A stretch of DNA of 64,000 nucleotides from Eubacterium sp. (GTDB taxonomy: Bacteria; Bacillota; Clostridia; Oscillospirales; Acutalibacteraceae), in assembly GCA_017450645.1 (NCBI GenBank), contig JAFSTE010000005.1, forward strand, positions 117,086-181,085. The letters are read 5' to 3'. The translations under genes were made by a program, and so were the position numbers. The first letter of the stretch is position 1; each line of letters begins with the position of its first letter. This document shows positions 6,739 through 16,678 of this stretch, piece after piece. The notes beneath the pieces are model-generated. The model did not search any database and was not told the origin of the DNA. It saw only the letters and a program-made list of their open reading frames with translations.

Positions 6739-7806
6739 TTATTCCTTTCTGCTCTTTTCTACAGCTTCCCAAAGTCCGTTGAGGTAGCAAACGCCGAGCG
6801 CTCTGTCGTAAAGACCGTAGCCGGGTCTTGCAACCTCGCCCCAAATCATTCTGCCGTGGTCGGGGCGTACATAACCGTCAAAGCCTTCCTCCTGAAGCGC
6901 CTTAACAATCTCGTACATATCAAGCGAGCCCGCAGCGCTTTCGTGGGCGGTTTCGTTAAACCACTGCTCGTTGTGCTGAACATTACGAAGATGCGCGAAA
7001 TAAATCCTGTCCTTAGCGGTGTGGATAATCTCGACCATATCGTTATCGGGGCTTGCGCCGAGCGAGCCCGTGCAAAGCGTCAGACCGTTGTACTTGCTGG
7101 GCACCATAGTAAGCAGCTTTTCAACAGCTTCCTTGCCGGTAATAATTCTCGGCAGACCGAAAATGCCCCACGGCGGGTCGTCGGGGTGGATAGCCATTTT
7201 AACATCGCACTCCTCACAAACGGGCATAATAGCGTCGAGGAAGTACTTTAAATTCTCCCACAAATCGTCTGCGGTAACATTTTTATACTTCTCAAAAAGC
7301 TCCTTAATCTCGCCCATACGCTCGGTTTCCCATCCGGGCATAGCGTAGCCGTTAGAGTTGTCGTCAATCTCGCGGAACATATCCTCGGGGCTCTTGCCCT
7401 CTACCTGCTTGCCGTCGTAGCAAAGGCAGGTTGAGCCGTCGGGAAGCGGCATATATAAATCCGTTCTCGTCCAGTCAAAAACCGGCATAAAGTTATAGCA
7501 TATTACCTTAACGCCTACCTTCGCAAGATTGCGGATTGAAGTCTTATAATTTTCGATATATTTATCCCTTGTCGGCAAACCGATTTTAATATCCTCGTGA
7601 ACATTAACGCTCTCGATGCACTCCATCGTGAGCCCTGCGGCAGTAATCTCGTCGTACATAGCCTGCACGCGCTCCATAGTCCACGCTTCGCCCGCGGGCA
7701 AATCGTGAAGCGCGGGAACAACGCCTACAACGCCGGGAATCTGCTTAATCTGTTCGAGGGTTACGGTATCTTTCTCTGTGCCGAACCAGCGAAAAGTCAT
7801 CTGCAT
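6739..7806 (-). CDS. uxuA: Mannonate dehydratase
   Basis: UxuA dehydrates D-mannonate to 2-keto-3-deoxygluconate. The 355-residue protein begins MQMTFRWFG, with the family segments PGVVGVVPALHDLPAGEAW, CIESVNVHEDIKIG, YNFMPVFDWTRTDL, AIHPDDPPWGIFGLPRI and CTGSLGASPDND; the His, Cys and Asp residues that bind the metal are in the last two. HLRNVQ and VRPDHGRMIWGE complete the set. The GGAGG ribosome-binding site with 7-base spacing favours the first ATG. A sigma-A promoter and a cre-like site lie upstream. uxuB follows after 2 bases. Confidence 0.95.
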   Translation of the reverse strand: MQMTFRWFGTEKDTVTLEQIKQIPGVVGVVPALHDLPAGEAWTMERVQAMYDEITAAGLTMECIESVNVHEDIKIGLPTRDKYIENYKTSIRNLAKVGVKVICYNFMPVFDWTRTDLYMPLPDGSTCLCYDGKQVEGKSPEDMFREIDDNSNGYAMPGWETERMGEIKELFEKYKNVTADDLWENLKYFLDAIMPVCEECDVKMAIHPDDPPWGIFGLPRIITGKEAVEKLLTMVPSKYNGLTLCTGSLGASPDNDMVEIIHTAKDRIYFAHLRNVQHNEQWFNETAHESAAGSLDMYEIVKALQEEGFDGYVRPDHGRMIWGEVARPGYGLYDRALGVCYLNGLWEAVEKSRKE

Positions 7807-7831
7807 AGCATTACCTCCTTTATATAGAATA

Positions 7832-7860
7832 ATTTTATCATATTATTAAAGGATGTTCAA
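7832..7860 (-). promoter_or_regulatory. Promoter of uxuA-uxuB
   Basis: On the minus strand TTGAAC (7855-7860) and TAAAAT (7832-7837) are separated by 17 bases, about 25 bases before the uxuA start codon. Confidence 0.7.
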
Positions 7861-7900
7861 TACAAATTTAAAATTAATGATTAGCGTTTATATAGCGTTA

Positions 7901-7914
7901 ACAGAACGTTTACA
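7901..7914 (-). promoter_or_regulatory. cre-like site upstream of uxuA
   Basis: TGTAAACGTTCTGT on the minus strand matches 12 of 14 positions of the CcpA cre consensus TGWAANCGNTNWCA; the last two bases differ. It lies about 40 bases upstream of the uxuA -35 box, so catabolite control of uronate use is plausible but unproven. The divergent LRR gene could also be affected. Confidence 0.35.
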
Positions 7915-8004
7915 TTATTCGTTGTTTGTTAATTAAATAATGCGTTTTTGTTAATTATTCAGCGCTATATTAAAAGTGAACAAATTACACAAGGAGGGTG
8001 TAAA

Positions 8005-11000
8005 ATGAAAAAATTAATTAGTTTGTTGTTATCGGTGATAATGCTGCTGTCCGTAACAGCAGGGCTTGACTTTTCTGCGTTTGCATATTTTTTTAGCAGC
8101 GGAAAATGCGGCGCCAATGTTACGTACAAATTCACTTCTTCCACAGGCACGCTTACAATAAGCGGCACCGGAGATATGAATGACTATGACTCATGGAATA
8201 ACGTTTCGCCGTTTGCCAGTCAAACGACTATTAAAAGCGTTGTTATTAATTCCGGTGTAACAAATATAGGCGATTATATGTTTTATCATTGCTCGGGAAT
8301 TACAAGTATTTCCATGCCAAGCAGTATAACCAATCTGGGAGATTGGGCTTTTTTCGGATGTAGCAGTTTAACCGATATGGTTTTGCCCGACAGCGTAACA
8401 AGCATTGGTAAAGATGTATTTATGTCAACGGGAATAACAGATATATCGTTTTTAAATAATGTAAAAAGCATTGGAGATTATGCTTTTTCAAATTGTTCGG
8501 GATTGACAAATGTTACCCTTCCAAACAGCGTGAAAAATATTGGAATCGGTTTGTTTTCTTCGTGTAAAAACTTAACAAGCGCAATACTTCCAAACAGTTT
8601 GAATTGTGTTGGAAACTCTATGTTTTATGGCTGTACAAAGCTAACTGATATTACCATACCAAACAGTATAACAAGTATTGGTGATTATGCATTTTTTTAT
8701 TGTAAAGAATTAACTAACTTTGCGATACCCAATAGCATAAACAGTATTGGCGACTCTGCGTTTTACGGATGTACAGGATTGCACAGTATTACCATACCAA
8801 ACAGTGTAAGCAATATTGGTAGTTCTGCGTTTTACGGATGTTCGGGGCTAAATGGTATTACAATACCAAGCAGTGTTATAAGCATTGGTGAATCTGCATT
8901 CAGCAGATGTTCCGGCTTAACAAATATTACAATACCTAATAGTGTTGCAAAAATTGAATCCCGCACCTTTGCAAATTGCACCGGATTAACAAATGTAACA
9001 CTGCAAAACGGGGTAACGATTATCGGAGAAGAAGCTTTTGAAGAATGTACCGCTTTAAGAAGTATTAATCTTCCTTCTTCTTTAACAACCATTGGCAAAG
9101 ACGCATTTGTTAATTGCTCAAACTTAACAAATGTAACGATACCAAACAGCGTTATCAGCATTGGTAATTATGCATTTTACGGATGTTCAGCCATAACAAA
9201 TATTTCATTTCCCGATAATGTAAACATTATCGGAAGTTTTGCCTTTTCCAATTGTCTGGGATTGACAAATATTATTATTCCAAACAGTGTAACAAGTATT
9301 GGAGTGGGAGTTTTTTCCAGATGTCCTAATATTTCAAGCATAGTTGTTGAAAAAGGCAATCCCGCGTATGACAGCCGAGATAACTGCAACGCAATAATTG
9401 AAACCGCTACAACCAAATTGGTTAACGGATGTAAAAACTCATATATACCAAACGGAGTAACAAGCATTGGCAAAAGTGCATTTAGCGGATGCGAGGGATT
9501 AAAAGGATTATCTTTGCCAAGCAGTATCATTAGTATTGAAAACTATGCATTTTTAAATTGCACAAGCATTGACAGTGCTCACATTCCTGATGGTGCCACA
9601 ACTATAGGAGTTGGAGCGTTTTCGGGTTGCACACAATTAGCAAGTATAATTATCCCTGACAGCGTAACAACAATTGGCGAGGACCCGTTTTTTGGATGTA
9701 ATAATCTAAAGGAGGTTACTGTACCGTGCTCGGCAGCGGTCAACCGTTATAGAGAAATTACAGAAGAAGATGATGAAGGAGATTACCGTTCATATTGGGT
9801 TTTTTATGGATGCAATAACATAAAAAAATTGACACTAACTAAAGGCACAGGTGTTATGTGTAAAGATTTTCTGGTGCCTTCATCTTTATACTCTACAAAC
9901 AACAAAAACAATCTTAAAACAGTAATTATTAAAAAAGGAGTAACAAGTATTCCTAAAGAGGCTTTTTCAGATTGCACAAAGCTTGAAACCGTAACTATTA
10001 GCAACAGTGTTGAAAGTATTGGCGTTCGTGCATTTCGCAACTGCTCAAATCTGAAAGAAATCAATACTGGCAAAGGTGTCAGAACCATATGCTCAGACAC
10101 CTTTTCAGGCTGTACTTCTCTTGAAGCAGTTACTATCGGAACTTCTGTTACCTGTATTAAAGGCGGCGCTTTTAATAACTGTTCAAGCATAAAAAGTCTT
10201 ACCATGCCTTGCGGAGCTAAAATAGAAAATTACACAAGCACGTTTGGCAATTGCAACAATATTGAAAGTGTAACTATAACCAAGGGTAAAAATATTAGCA
10301 AAATGCAGGATTACTCCTGTTTCAAGGACAAGCAGGACACCTATTATTGCTATACGCCATGGTATAAGAGCCGAGCTGTATTAAAGAAAGTCAAAATTGA
10401 CAAGGGCGTCAGAAATGTAGGCGCGTATGCATTCTCAAACTGCAAGAATCTGTCAAAGGTCGGAATACCAAAAAGCGTTAAGAACATCGGCGACGATTCG
10501 TTTTATGCCTGCAAAAAGATAAAGCACGTTTATTATTCGTCAAGCAAAAAGGATTGGAAAAAGATAAAAATTGAAAACGGAAACTCTTATCTGAAAAAGG
10601 CAAAAATCCACTATAACCGCATTATTCCCTGCGATATCCACCATTACAAGTCCGAAATAACCGACACAACGCCGACAACCTATACAAAAACATATACTTG
10701 CACCGAATGCGGCAAATCATATAAAAAGACTTATAACAAAAAATCAAACACCATTAAGGCTAAAGGCAAAACGGTTACTGTTAAGTACAGCAAACTGAAA
10801 AACAAAACGCAAACCGTTGCACGAAAAGAAGCAATTTCGGTTAAGAAAGCCAAGGGCAAGGTGACCTATAAAAAGAAGAGCGGCAACAGCAAGATAACCG
10901 TCAGCAGCACGGGTAAGTTTACGGTTAAAAAGGGCTTAAATAAGGGCACTTACAAGGTCAAGGTAAAAGTCAAAGCCGCGGGCACCGCGACATACAAATC

Positions 11001-11040
11001 AAAAACCGTAACAAGGACGGTAACTATTAAAGTAAAATAA
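8005..11040 (+). CDS. Large secreted BspA-type leucine-rich-repeat protein
   Basis: The start is placed at the ATG at 8005, preceded by AAGGAGGGTG, giving 1011 residues. A signal peptide (MKKLISLLLSVIMLLSV...AFA) is followed by a short beta region with GTLTISGTGDMNDY. From about residue 65 to 860 there are more than 25 LRR_5 repeats of about 23 residues with the pattern SITSIGDYAFxxCxxLTNITIPN. Several non-repeat inserts occur (for example PAYDSRDNCNAI and TEEDDEGDYRSYW). The C-terminal 150 residues hold a CTECGKSYKKTY segment and a lysine- and threonine-rich beta-domain (KSKTVTRTVTIKVK) with no sorting signal seen. Surface binding of host or plant polymers is typical of the family. Two smaller paralogues lie at 22269-25182. 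Confidence 0.9.
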   Translation: MKKLISLLLSVIMLLSVTAGLDFSAFAYFFSSGKCGANVTYKFTSSTGTLTISGTGDMNDYDSWNNVSPFASQTTIKSVVINSGVTNIGDYMFYHCSGITSISMPSSITNLGDWAFFGCSSLTDMVLPDSVTSIGKDVFMSTGITDISFLNNVKSIGDYAFSNCSGLTNVTLPNSVKNIGIGLFSSCKNLTSAILPNSLNCVGNSMFYGCTKLTDITIPNSITSIGDYAFFYCKELTNFAIPNSINSIGDSAFYGCTGLHSITIPNSVSNIGSSAFYGCSGLNGITIPSSVISIGESAFSRCSGLTNITIPNSVAKIESRTFANCTGLTNVTLQNGVTIIGEEAFEECTALRSINLPSSLTTIGKDAFVNCSNLTNVTIPNSVISIGNYAFYGCSAITNISFPDNVNIIGSFAFSNCLGLTNIIIPNSVTSIGVGVFSRCPNISSIVVEKGNPAYDSRDNCNAIIETATTKLVNGCKNSYIPNGVTSIGKSAFSGCEGLKGLSLPSSIISIENYAFLNCTSIDSAHIPDGATTIGVGAFSGCTQLASIIIPDSVTTIGEDPFFGCNNLKEVTVPCSAAVNRYREITEEDDEGDYRSYWVFYGCNNIKKLTLTKGTGVMCKDFLVPSSLYSTNNKNNLKTVIIKKGVTSIPKEAFSDCTKLETVTISNSVESIGVRAFRNCSNLKEINTGKGVRTICSDTFSGCTSLEAVTIGTSVTCIKGGAFNNCSSIKSLTMPCGAKIENYTSTFGNCNNIESVTITKGKNISKMQDYSCFKDKQDTYYCYTPWYKSRAVLKKVKIDKGVRNVGAYAFSNCKNLSKVGIPKSVKNIGDDSFYACKKIKHVYYSSSKKDWKKIKIENGNSYLKKAKIHYNRIIPCDIHHYKSEITDTTPTTYTKTYTCTECGKSYKKTYNKKSNTIKAKGKTVTVKYSKLKNKTQTVARKEAISVKKAKGKVTYKKKSGNSKITVSSTGKFTVKKGLNKGTYKVKVKVKAAGTATYKSKTVTRTVTIKVK

Positions 11041-11064
11041 AAAAAGGTATAGAATTTTTATAAA

Positions 11065-11149
11065 GTAGCAGGGGTAGCAGGATAAAAAACATATTTTCTA
11101 AAAAAAATATAAAAATAAAAAAACCTATATTTAGTCCTGCTACTCCTGC
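11065..11149. repeat. Inverted repeat around an A/T-rich centre
   Basis: GCAGGGGTAGCAGGA (11068-11082) is repeated in inverse as TCCTGCTACTCCTGC (11135-11149) with one mismatch. The 52-base centre is almost only A and T. It lies 27 bases after the LRR gene stop and no recognisable terminator precedes it. Confidence 0.65.
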
Positions 11150-11150
11150 A

Positions 11151-11306
11151 CCATATTGCCCTTTGGCAATCAAAAAATCTGTTCGATTTTTCGCTGGAGC
11201 GTCGGGGTCGCCGCTCCCTACAAACACGCACAAACGAGCAACCGTAGGGCGCGATGCCCTCATTGCGCCGCGGAACGCGGTGGTCAGCGTTCCCTACATT
11301 GAGCCT
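11151..11306. repeat. Intergenic region of successive hairpins
   Basis: Within the 304-base gap between the LRR gene and the purF-like gene there is no credible gene. The stretch contains several successive dyads: TTGCC-CTTT-GGCAA, AAAAATC-TGTTC-GATTTTT, GGAGCG...CGCTCC and a longer one whose ends are GTAGGGCGC and GTTCCCTAC around GCCGCGGAACGCGGT. It is much richer in G+C than its surroundings and looks like assembled repeat units. Confidence 0.55.
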
Positions 11307-11311
11307 AATAA

Positions 11312-11346
11312 AAAACAACCGCAGGTTTCCCTGCGGTTGCGTTTTT
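11312..11346 (-). terminator. Terminator of the purF-like gene
   Basis: CAACCGCAG (11316-11324) pairs with CTGCGGTTG (11331-11339). On the minus strand the stem ends in GTTTTTTATT, directly after the purF-like stop. Confidence 0.85.
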
Positions 11347-12757
11347 ATTCTCTGCCGTCCCAGCAATATGTGCAGAGCTTGTCGGGGTCGATGCCGACGG
11401 ACTCTATCATATCGTCAAGGCGGTGATATCTGAGTGTTGTAAAGTTAAGCTGCTGTCTGATTTTTTCGTTCATAGCGGCGTACTTTTCGCTGTCGGGATT
11501 AATGTACTCCTGCAGCACCTCGTCGCTTACATCGCCGCCCTCAAGCTCTCTTATAACGCGGCGGGTTATAAGCTCCATCTCGCTTGTTGAACGCGAGAAA
11601 TTGAGGTACTTACAGCCAAAGAACAGCGGCGGGCAGGCAGGACGAATATGAACCTCCTTAGCGCCGCTCGCGAACAGGTACTCGGTGGTTTCCCTTAGCT
11701 GAGTACCGCGGACAATAGAGTCGTCAATCATAAGCAGGCTCTTACCCTCGATTAAATCCTTAATCGGAATAAGCTTCATTTTTGCGATAAGGTCGCGCTT
11801 AGACTGAATAGTCGGCATAAACGAACGCGGCCAGGTGGGAGTGTACTTAATAAACGGTCTTGTGTACGGGATACCCGACTCGTTTGAATAGCCGATTGCG
11901 TGCGCCACGCCCGAATCGGGAACGCCGGCAACAACATCGGGATGAACGGTGCCCTTATCCCTTTTTGCAAGCGCTCTGCCGCATTTATAGCGCATAGTTT
12001 CTACGCTGATGCCCTCGTAAGACGACGACGGATATCCGTAGTAAATCCAGAGAAAAGTACAGATTTTCATATTATCGCCGCCGGTGACAAGAGTTTTAAC
12101 CCCGTCGGGCGTCATAACTACGATTTCGCCGGGCTTAAGCTCCTTATACGGCGAATAACCGAGGTTAAGATACGCAAAGCTCTCAAAGCTCGCGCAGTAG
12201 CCGTTGTCCTTTTTGCCGAGAACTACGGGCGTTCTGCCCATTTTATCCCTCGCGGCATAGACGCCCTGAGGAGTCAGCGCAAGGATGCTGATTGAGCCGT
12301 CAACGATATCAAGCGCGTAGCGGATACCGTCGATAAAATTCTCCTTTTGGTTAATAATCGAGGCGATAAGCTCGGTCTGGTTAATCTCGCCGTTTTGCAT
12401 CTCGAAGAAATGCGTATTATTCTTAATAATCTCGCTTACAATTTCGTTTATATTGTTTACCTTGCCGACAGTTGCAACCGCAAAGGTGCCGTGATGCGAG
12501 CGAACGAGTATGGGCTGCGCCTCAAAGTCGCTGATACAGCCGATTCCCAACTTGCCGTGCATAGCGTTTGACTCTTTGGTAAACTTAGTCCTGAATGGAG
12601 CGTTTTCGATATTGTGAATTGCTTTATCAAAGCCGTTTTCAGGGTCGTAAACCGCAAGACCCGCACGGCGCGTTCCGAGGTGTGAGTGATAGTCCACACC
12701 GAAGAATAAATCAAATACACAATCGTCCTTAGATACTGCTCCGAAAAATCCTCCCAT
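11345..12757 (-). CDS. PurF-like amidophosphoribosyltransferase lacking the N-terminal Cys
   Basis: The 470-residue protein has a PurF layout: an N-terminal Ntn-hydrolase-like domain (about 1-230) and a C-terminal phosphoribosyltransferase domain with the PRPP loop LLMIDDSIVRGTQL at residues 341-354, ending in LCTYCWDG. PurF makes phosphoribosylamine from PRPP and glutamine. Here the N-terminus is MGGFFGAVS, so the catalytic Cys that should follow Met is absent; the expected HNGN loop reads GKVNN and the RGQESAG segment reads GTRRAGLA. The first Cys is residue 13. A glutaminase reaction is therefore doubtful. It may use ammonia or have a regulatory or different role. Similar proteins are known in other anaerobes, annotated as amidophosphoribosyltransferase. 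No purine genes adjoin it. The start has a TAGGAGG site. Confidence 0.75.
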   Translation of the reverse strand: MGGFFGAVSKDDCVFDLFFGVDYHSHLGTRRAGLAVYDPENGFDKAIHNIENAPFRTKFTKESNAMHGKLGIGCISDFEAQPILVRSHHGTFAVATVGKVNNINEIVSEIIKNNTHFFEMQNGEINQTELIASIINQKENFIDGIRYALDIVDGSISILALTPQGVYAARDKMGRTPVVLGKKDNGYCASFESFAYLNLGYSPYKELKPGEIVVMTPDGVKTLVTGGDNMKICTFLWIYYGYPSSSYEGISVETMRYKCGRALAKRDKGTVHPDVVAGVPDSGVAHAIGYSNESGIPYTRPFIKYTPTWPRSFMPTIQSKRDLIAKMKLIPIKDLIEGKSLLMIDDSIVRGTQLRETTEYLFASGAKEVHIRPACPPLFFGCKYLNFSRSTSEMELITRRVIRELEGGDVSDEVLQEYINPDSEKYAAMNEKIRQQLNFTTLRYHRLDDMIESVGIDPDKLCTYCWDGRE

Positions 12758-12870
12758 AAATAGACCTCCTAAACTGTGCTGAAACTATTATAACAAAAAC
12801 TCAATGCAAATAAAACAGTAAATTCTAACAAAAAAGAAATAATTTTTTTCTATATATTTTCCACTTATAA

Positions 12871-12927
12871 TCGGGTACGGGCAAAGCCCGTCCTTAAGCT
12901 CTAAGCTCTAAGCTTGTAGCTCATAGC
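12871..12927. repeat. Heptamer-armed intergenic element 3
   Basis: The core GGGTACGGGC-AAA-GCCCGTCC (hairpin 12877-12891) is followed by 7-bp units TTAAGCT, CTAAGCT, CTAAGCT, TGTAGCT, CATAGC (12894-12927). A left array is not evident. The element ends at the dnaJ terminator. Confidence 0.75.
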
Positions 12928-12928
12928 T

Positions 12929-12961
12929 AAAAAAAGACGCACAATAAGTGCGTCTTTTTTT
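12929..12961 (-). terminator. Terminator of the hrcA-grpE-dnaK-dnaJ operon
   Basis: AAAAAAGACGCAC pairs perfectly with GTGCGTCTTTTTT; the stem overlaps the dnaJ stop codon at 12960 and, on the minus strand, ends in a T-run. Confidence 0.9.
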
Positions 12962-14108
12962 ACTTGAATTTATCAAAAAAGCCTTTTTTGCCGCCGTTTT
13001 TGGGCGGTTTGTAGTCTTTGTCGAACTCTTTAAGCAGGTTAGCCTGCTCGGCAGTGACATTAGTGGGAATATCCACAATAATCCTTACATGAAGGTCGCC
13101 CTTGCTCGGGCTGTTAAGCCTTTGGATACCCTTGCCCTTTAGCTTAAACACCTCGCCCGGCTGAGTGCCGGCGGGCATATTGTACTTAATATCGCCGTCA
13201 AGAGTCGGCACTCTCAGCTCTGCGCCGAGGGTTGCCTCGACAATGCTGACATGCTTATCGTACCATAGGTCGTAGCCGTCACGCTCGAAATCCTTATGCG
13301 AGCGAACATTAACAACGACCTTAAGGTCGCCGCTCGGTCCGCCGTTAAGTCCCGTATCGCCGTAGCCGCGTACATTAACAACCTGGCGGTTATCAATACC
13401 CGCAGGGATGTCGATATCAACCTTAGTGCGCTTTCTTACCTTGCCCTTGCCCTGACACTTAGGACACGGATTGTCGATAATCTTGCCCTTGCCGCCGCAG
13501 CGTGAACAGGTAGTCTGGGTGTTGATTGTGCCGAGGATGGACCTTTGCTGAACATTCACAAAGCCCCTGCCCTGACACTCGGGACAGGTTTTAGGCGATG
13601 AGCCCTCTGCCGCACCCGTACCGTGACACTGGGAGCAGTCCTCTATACGAGACACCTCGACCGCTTTTTTACAGCCCTTGGCTGCCTCCTCAAAGGTGAT
13701 TGTAACAGCGCTCTGAATATCCCTGCCCCTGCGTGGAGCGTTAGGATTTCTCGCGCCGCCGCCACCGAAGCCGCCGCCAAAGAAGGACGAAAAGATGTCG
13801 CCCAAATCAATATCGCCGTCAAAACCGCCGAAGCCGCCGCCAAAGCCGCTTCCGCCTGCGCCCGCGCCGAAGTTCGGGTCAACGCCTGCAAAGCCGAACT
13901 GGTCATAACGCGACTTTTTTTGCGGGTCGGAGAGGACCTCATAAGCCTCGTTACACTCCTTAAACTTTGCCTCAGCCTCGGGATTGTCGGGGTTAAGGTC
14001 GGGGTGGTACTTTTTAGCTGTTTTTCTATATGCTTTTTTAATCTCGTCGTCCGAAGCGCCCTTGCTTACGCCGAGCACCTCGTAGTAATCTCTCTTGTTT
14101 TCGGCCAT
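12960..14108 (-). CDS. dnaJ: Chaperone DnaJ
   Basis: DnaJ is the Hsp40 partner that delivers substrates to DnaK and stimulates its ATPase. The 382-residue protein has a J-domain (residues 4-70) with the HPD motif in YHPDLNP, a Gly/Phe-rich linker (about 78-120), four zinc-binding CxxCxGxG repeats ([32 protein letters not shown]), and the C-terminal substrate-binding domain. It is the last gene of the heat-shock operon; a repeat element separates it from dnaK, and a terminator overlaps its stop codon. GGAGGCTAACGG precedes the ATG. Confidence 0.97.
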   Translation of the reverse strand: MAENKRDYYEVLGVSKGASDDEIKKAYRKTAKKYHPDLNPDNPEAEAKFKECNEAYEVLSDPQKKSRYDQFGFAGVDPNFGAGAGGSGFGGGFGGFDGDIDLGDIFSSFFGGGFGGGGARNPNAPRRGRDIQSAVTITFEEAAKGCKKAVEVSRIEDCSQCHGTGAAEGSSPKTCPECQGRGFVNVQQRSILGTINTQTTCSRCGGKGKIIDNPCPKCQGKGKVRKRTKVDIDIPAGIDNRQVVNVRGYGDTGLNGGPSGDLKVVVNVRSHKDFERDGYDLWYDKHVSIVEATLGAELRVPTLDGDIKYNMPAGTQPGEVFKLKGKGIQRLNSPSKGDLHVRIIVDIPTNVTAEQANLLKEFDKDYKPPKNGGKKGFFDKFK

Positions 14109-14128
14109 CCGTTAGCCTCCGTTTATGT

Positions 14129-14250
14129 AATTGAGAATTGAGAGTTGAGAATTTAGAATTAACGGAGGGCTTCGCCCTCACCCGATTTAATAATAGGTGT
14201 GGACGAAGTCCACCTGAAATTCTCCATTCTGAATTCTACATTTTCAATTT
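14129..14250. repeat. Heptamer-armed intergenic element 4
   Basis: The dnaK-dnaJ gap holds a left array of ATTGAGA, ATTGAGA, GTTGAGA, ATTTAGA units (14129-14161), two hairpins GAGGGC-TTC-GCCCTC (14165-14179) and GTGGAC-GAA-GTCCAC (14199-14213), and a right array of AATTCTC, CATTCTG, AATTCTA, CATTTTC units (14217-14250), inverted relative to the left. Confidence 0.85.
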
Positions 14251-14252
14251 TA

Positions 14253-16100
<1,848 letters not shown>

Positions 16101-16111
16101 TCATTATATAT

Positions 16112-16147
16112 TGGGTACGGGCGAAGCCCGTCCTTAAGCTCATAGCC
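16112..16147. repeat. Heptamer-armed intergenic element 5
   Basis: The core GGGTACGGGC-GAA-GCCCGTCC (hairpin 16117-16131) differs from element 3 by one base in the loop. It is followed by TTAAGCT, CATAGCC heptamers. It lies between grpE and dnaK. Confidence 0.75.
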
Positions 16148-16170
16148 ACTAAAAAGCCTCGCTTTTTAGT
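16148..16170 (-). other. Perfect hairpin over the grpE stop
   Basis: ACTAAAAAGC (16148-16157) and GCTTTTTAGT (16161-16170) pair perfectly across CTC and cover the grpE stop codon at 16166. It could set RNA stability or partial termination between grpE and dnaK; no separate T-run follows. Confidence 0.5.
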
Positions 16171-16678
16171 TCGCTGTTTTTACCATAGCCGCTCTTATTA
16201 CGCGGTCACCAATTTTGTATCCCTTCTGGAATACATCGCAGATTATGTTCTCGCCGAGTTCGTCATCCTCGATATGCATTACCGCATTATGGATGTTCGG
16301 GTCAAAGGTGTCTCCGCTTTCGCCGTACTGCTCGACGCCGAGCTTTTCAAGCGACGCCATCAGTCCGTCCATAGTCATCTGTACGCCCTGCTTAAGCGCG
16401 TCGTAGTCGCTGCCTTCGCCTGCAAGCGCTCTTTCGAGATTATCGATAACAGGCAGGATTTCGGCAACAACGCTGCCTTTTGCGTTATTATAGGTCTGCT
16501 CCTTTTCCTTAGCGCTGCGAGCGCGGAAGTTAGCGTATTCCGCCGCAGTCCTCAGAAGCTGGTCCTTAGTGTCCTTAAGCTCGTTTTCAAGCGAGTTTTC
16601 TTCACTTTCCTGAACTTCTTTTTCCTCTTGTACCTCTTCTTTTATTTCTTCATTTTTTTCGGGCTTTTCTTTACTCAT
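16166..16678 (-). CDS. grpE: Nucleotide exchange factor GrpE
   Basis: GrpE releases ADP from DnaK. The 170-residue protein has a charged, glutamate-rich N-terminus (EEIKEEVQEEKEVQESEEN), a long coiled-coil helix (about 28-75) with LLRTAAEYANFRARSAKEKEQ, and the C-terminal beta-domain motif VEQYGESGDTFDPNIHNAVMHIEDDELGENIICDVFQKGYKIGDRVIRAAMV. It overlaps the end of hrcA by 8 bases, showing translational coupling within the heat-shock operon. Confidence 0.96.
   Translation of the reverse strand: MSKEKPEKNEEIKEEVQEEKEVQESEENSLENELKDTKDQLLRTAAEYANFRARSAKEKEQTYNNAKGSVVAEILPVIDNLERALAGEGSDYDALKQGVQMTMDGLMASLEKLGVEQYGESGDTFDPNIHNAVMHIEDDELGENIICDVFQKGYKIGDRVIRAAMVKTAN

Noticed and set aside
8200-10600. 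Repetitive DNA suggestive of a tandem repeat or CRISPR
   Set aside because: The periodicity is that of about 69-base LRR_5 protein repeats in one open frame; repeats are not identical and there are no spacers.
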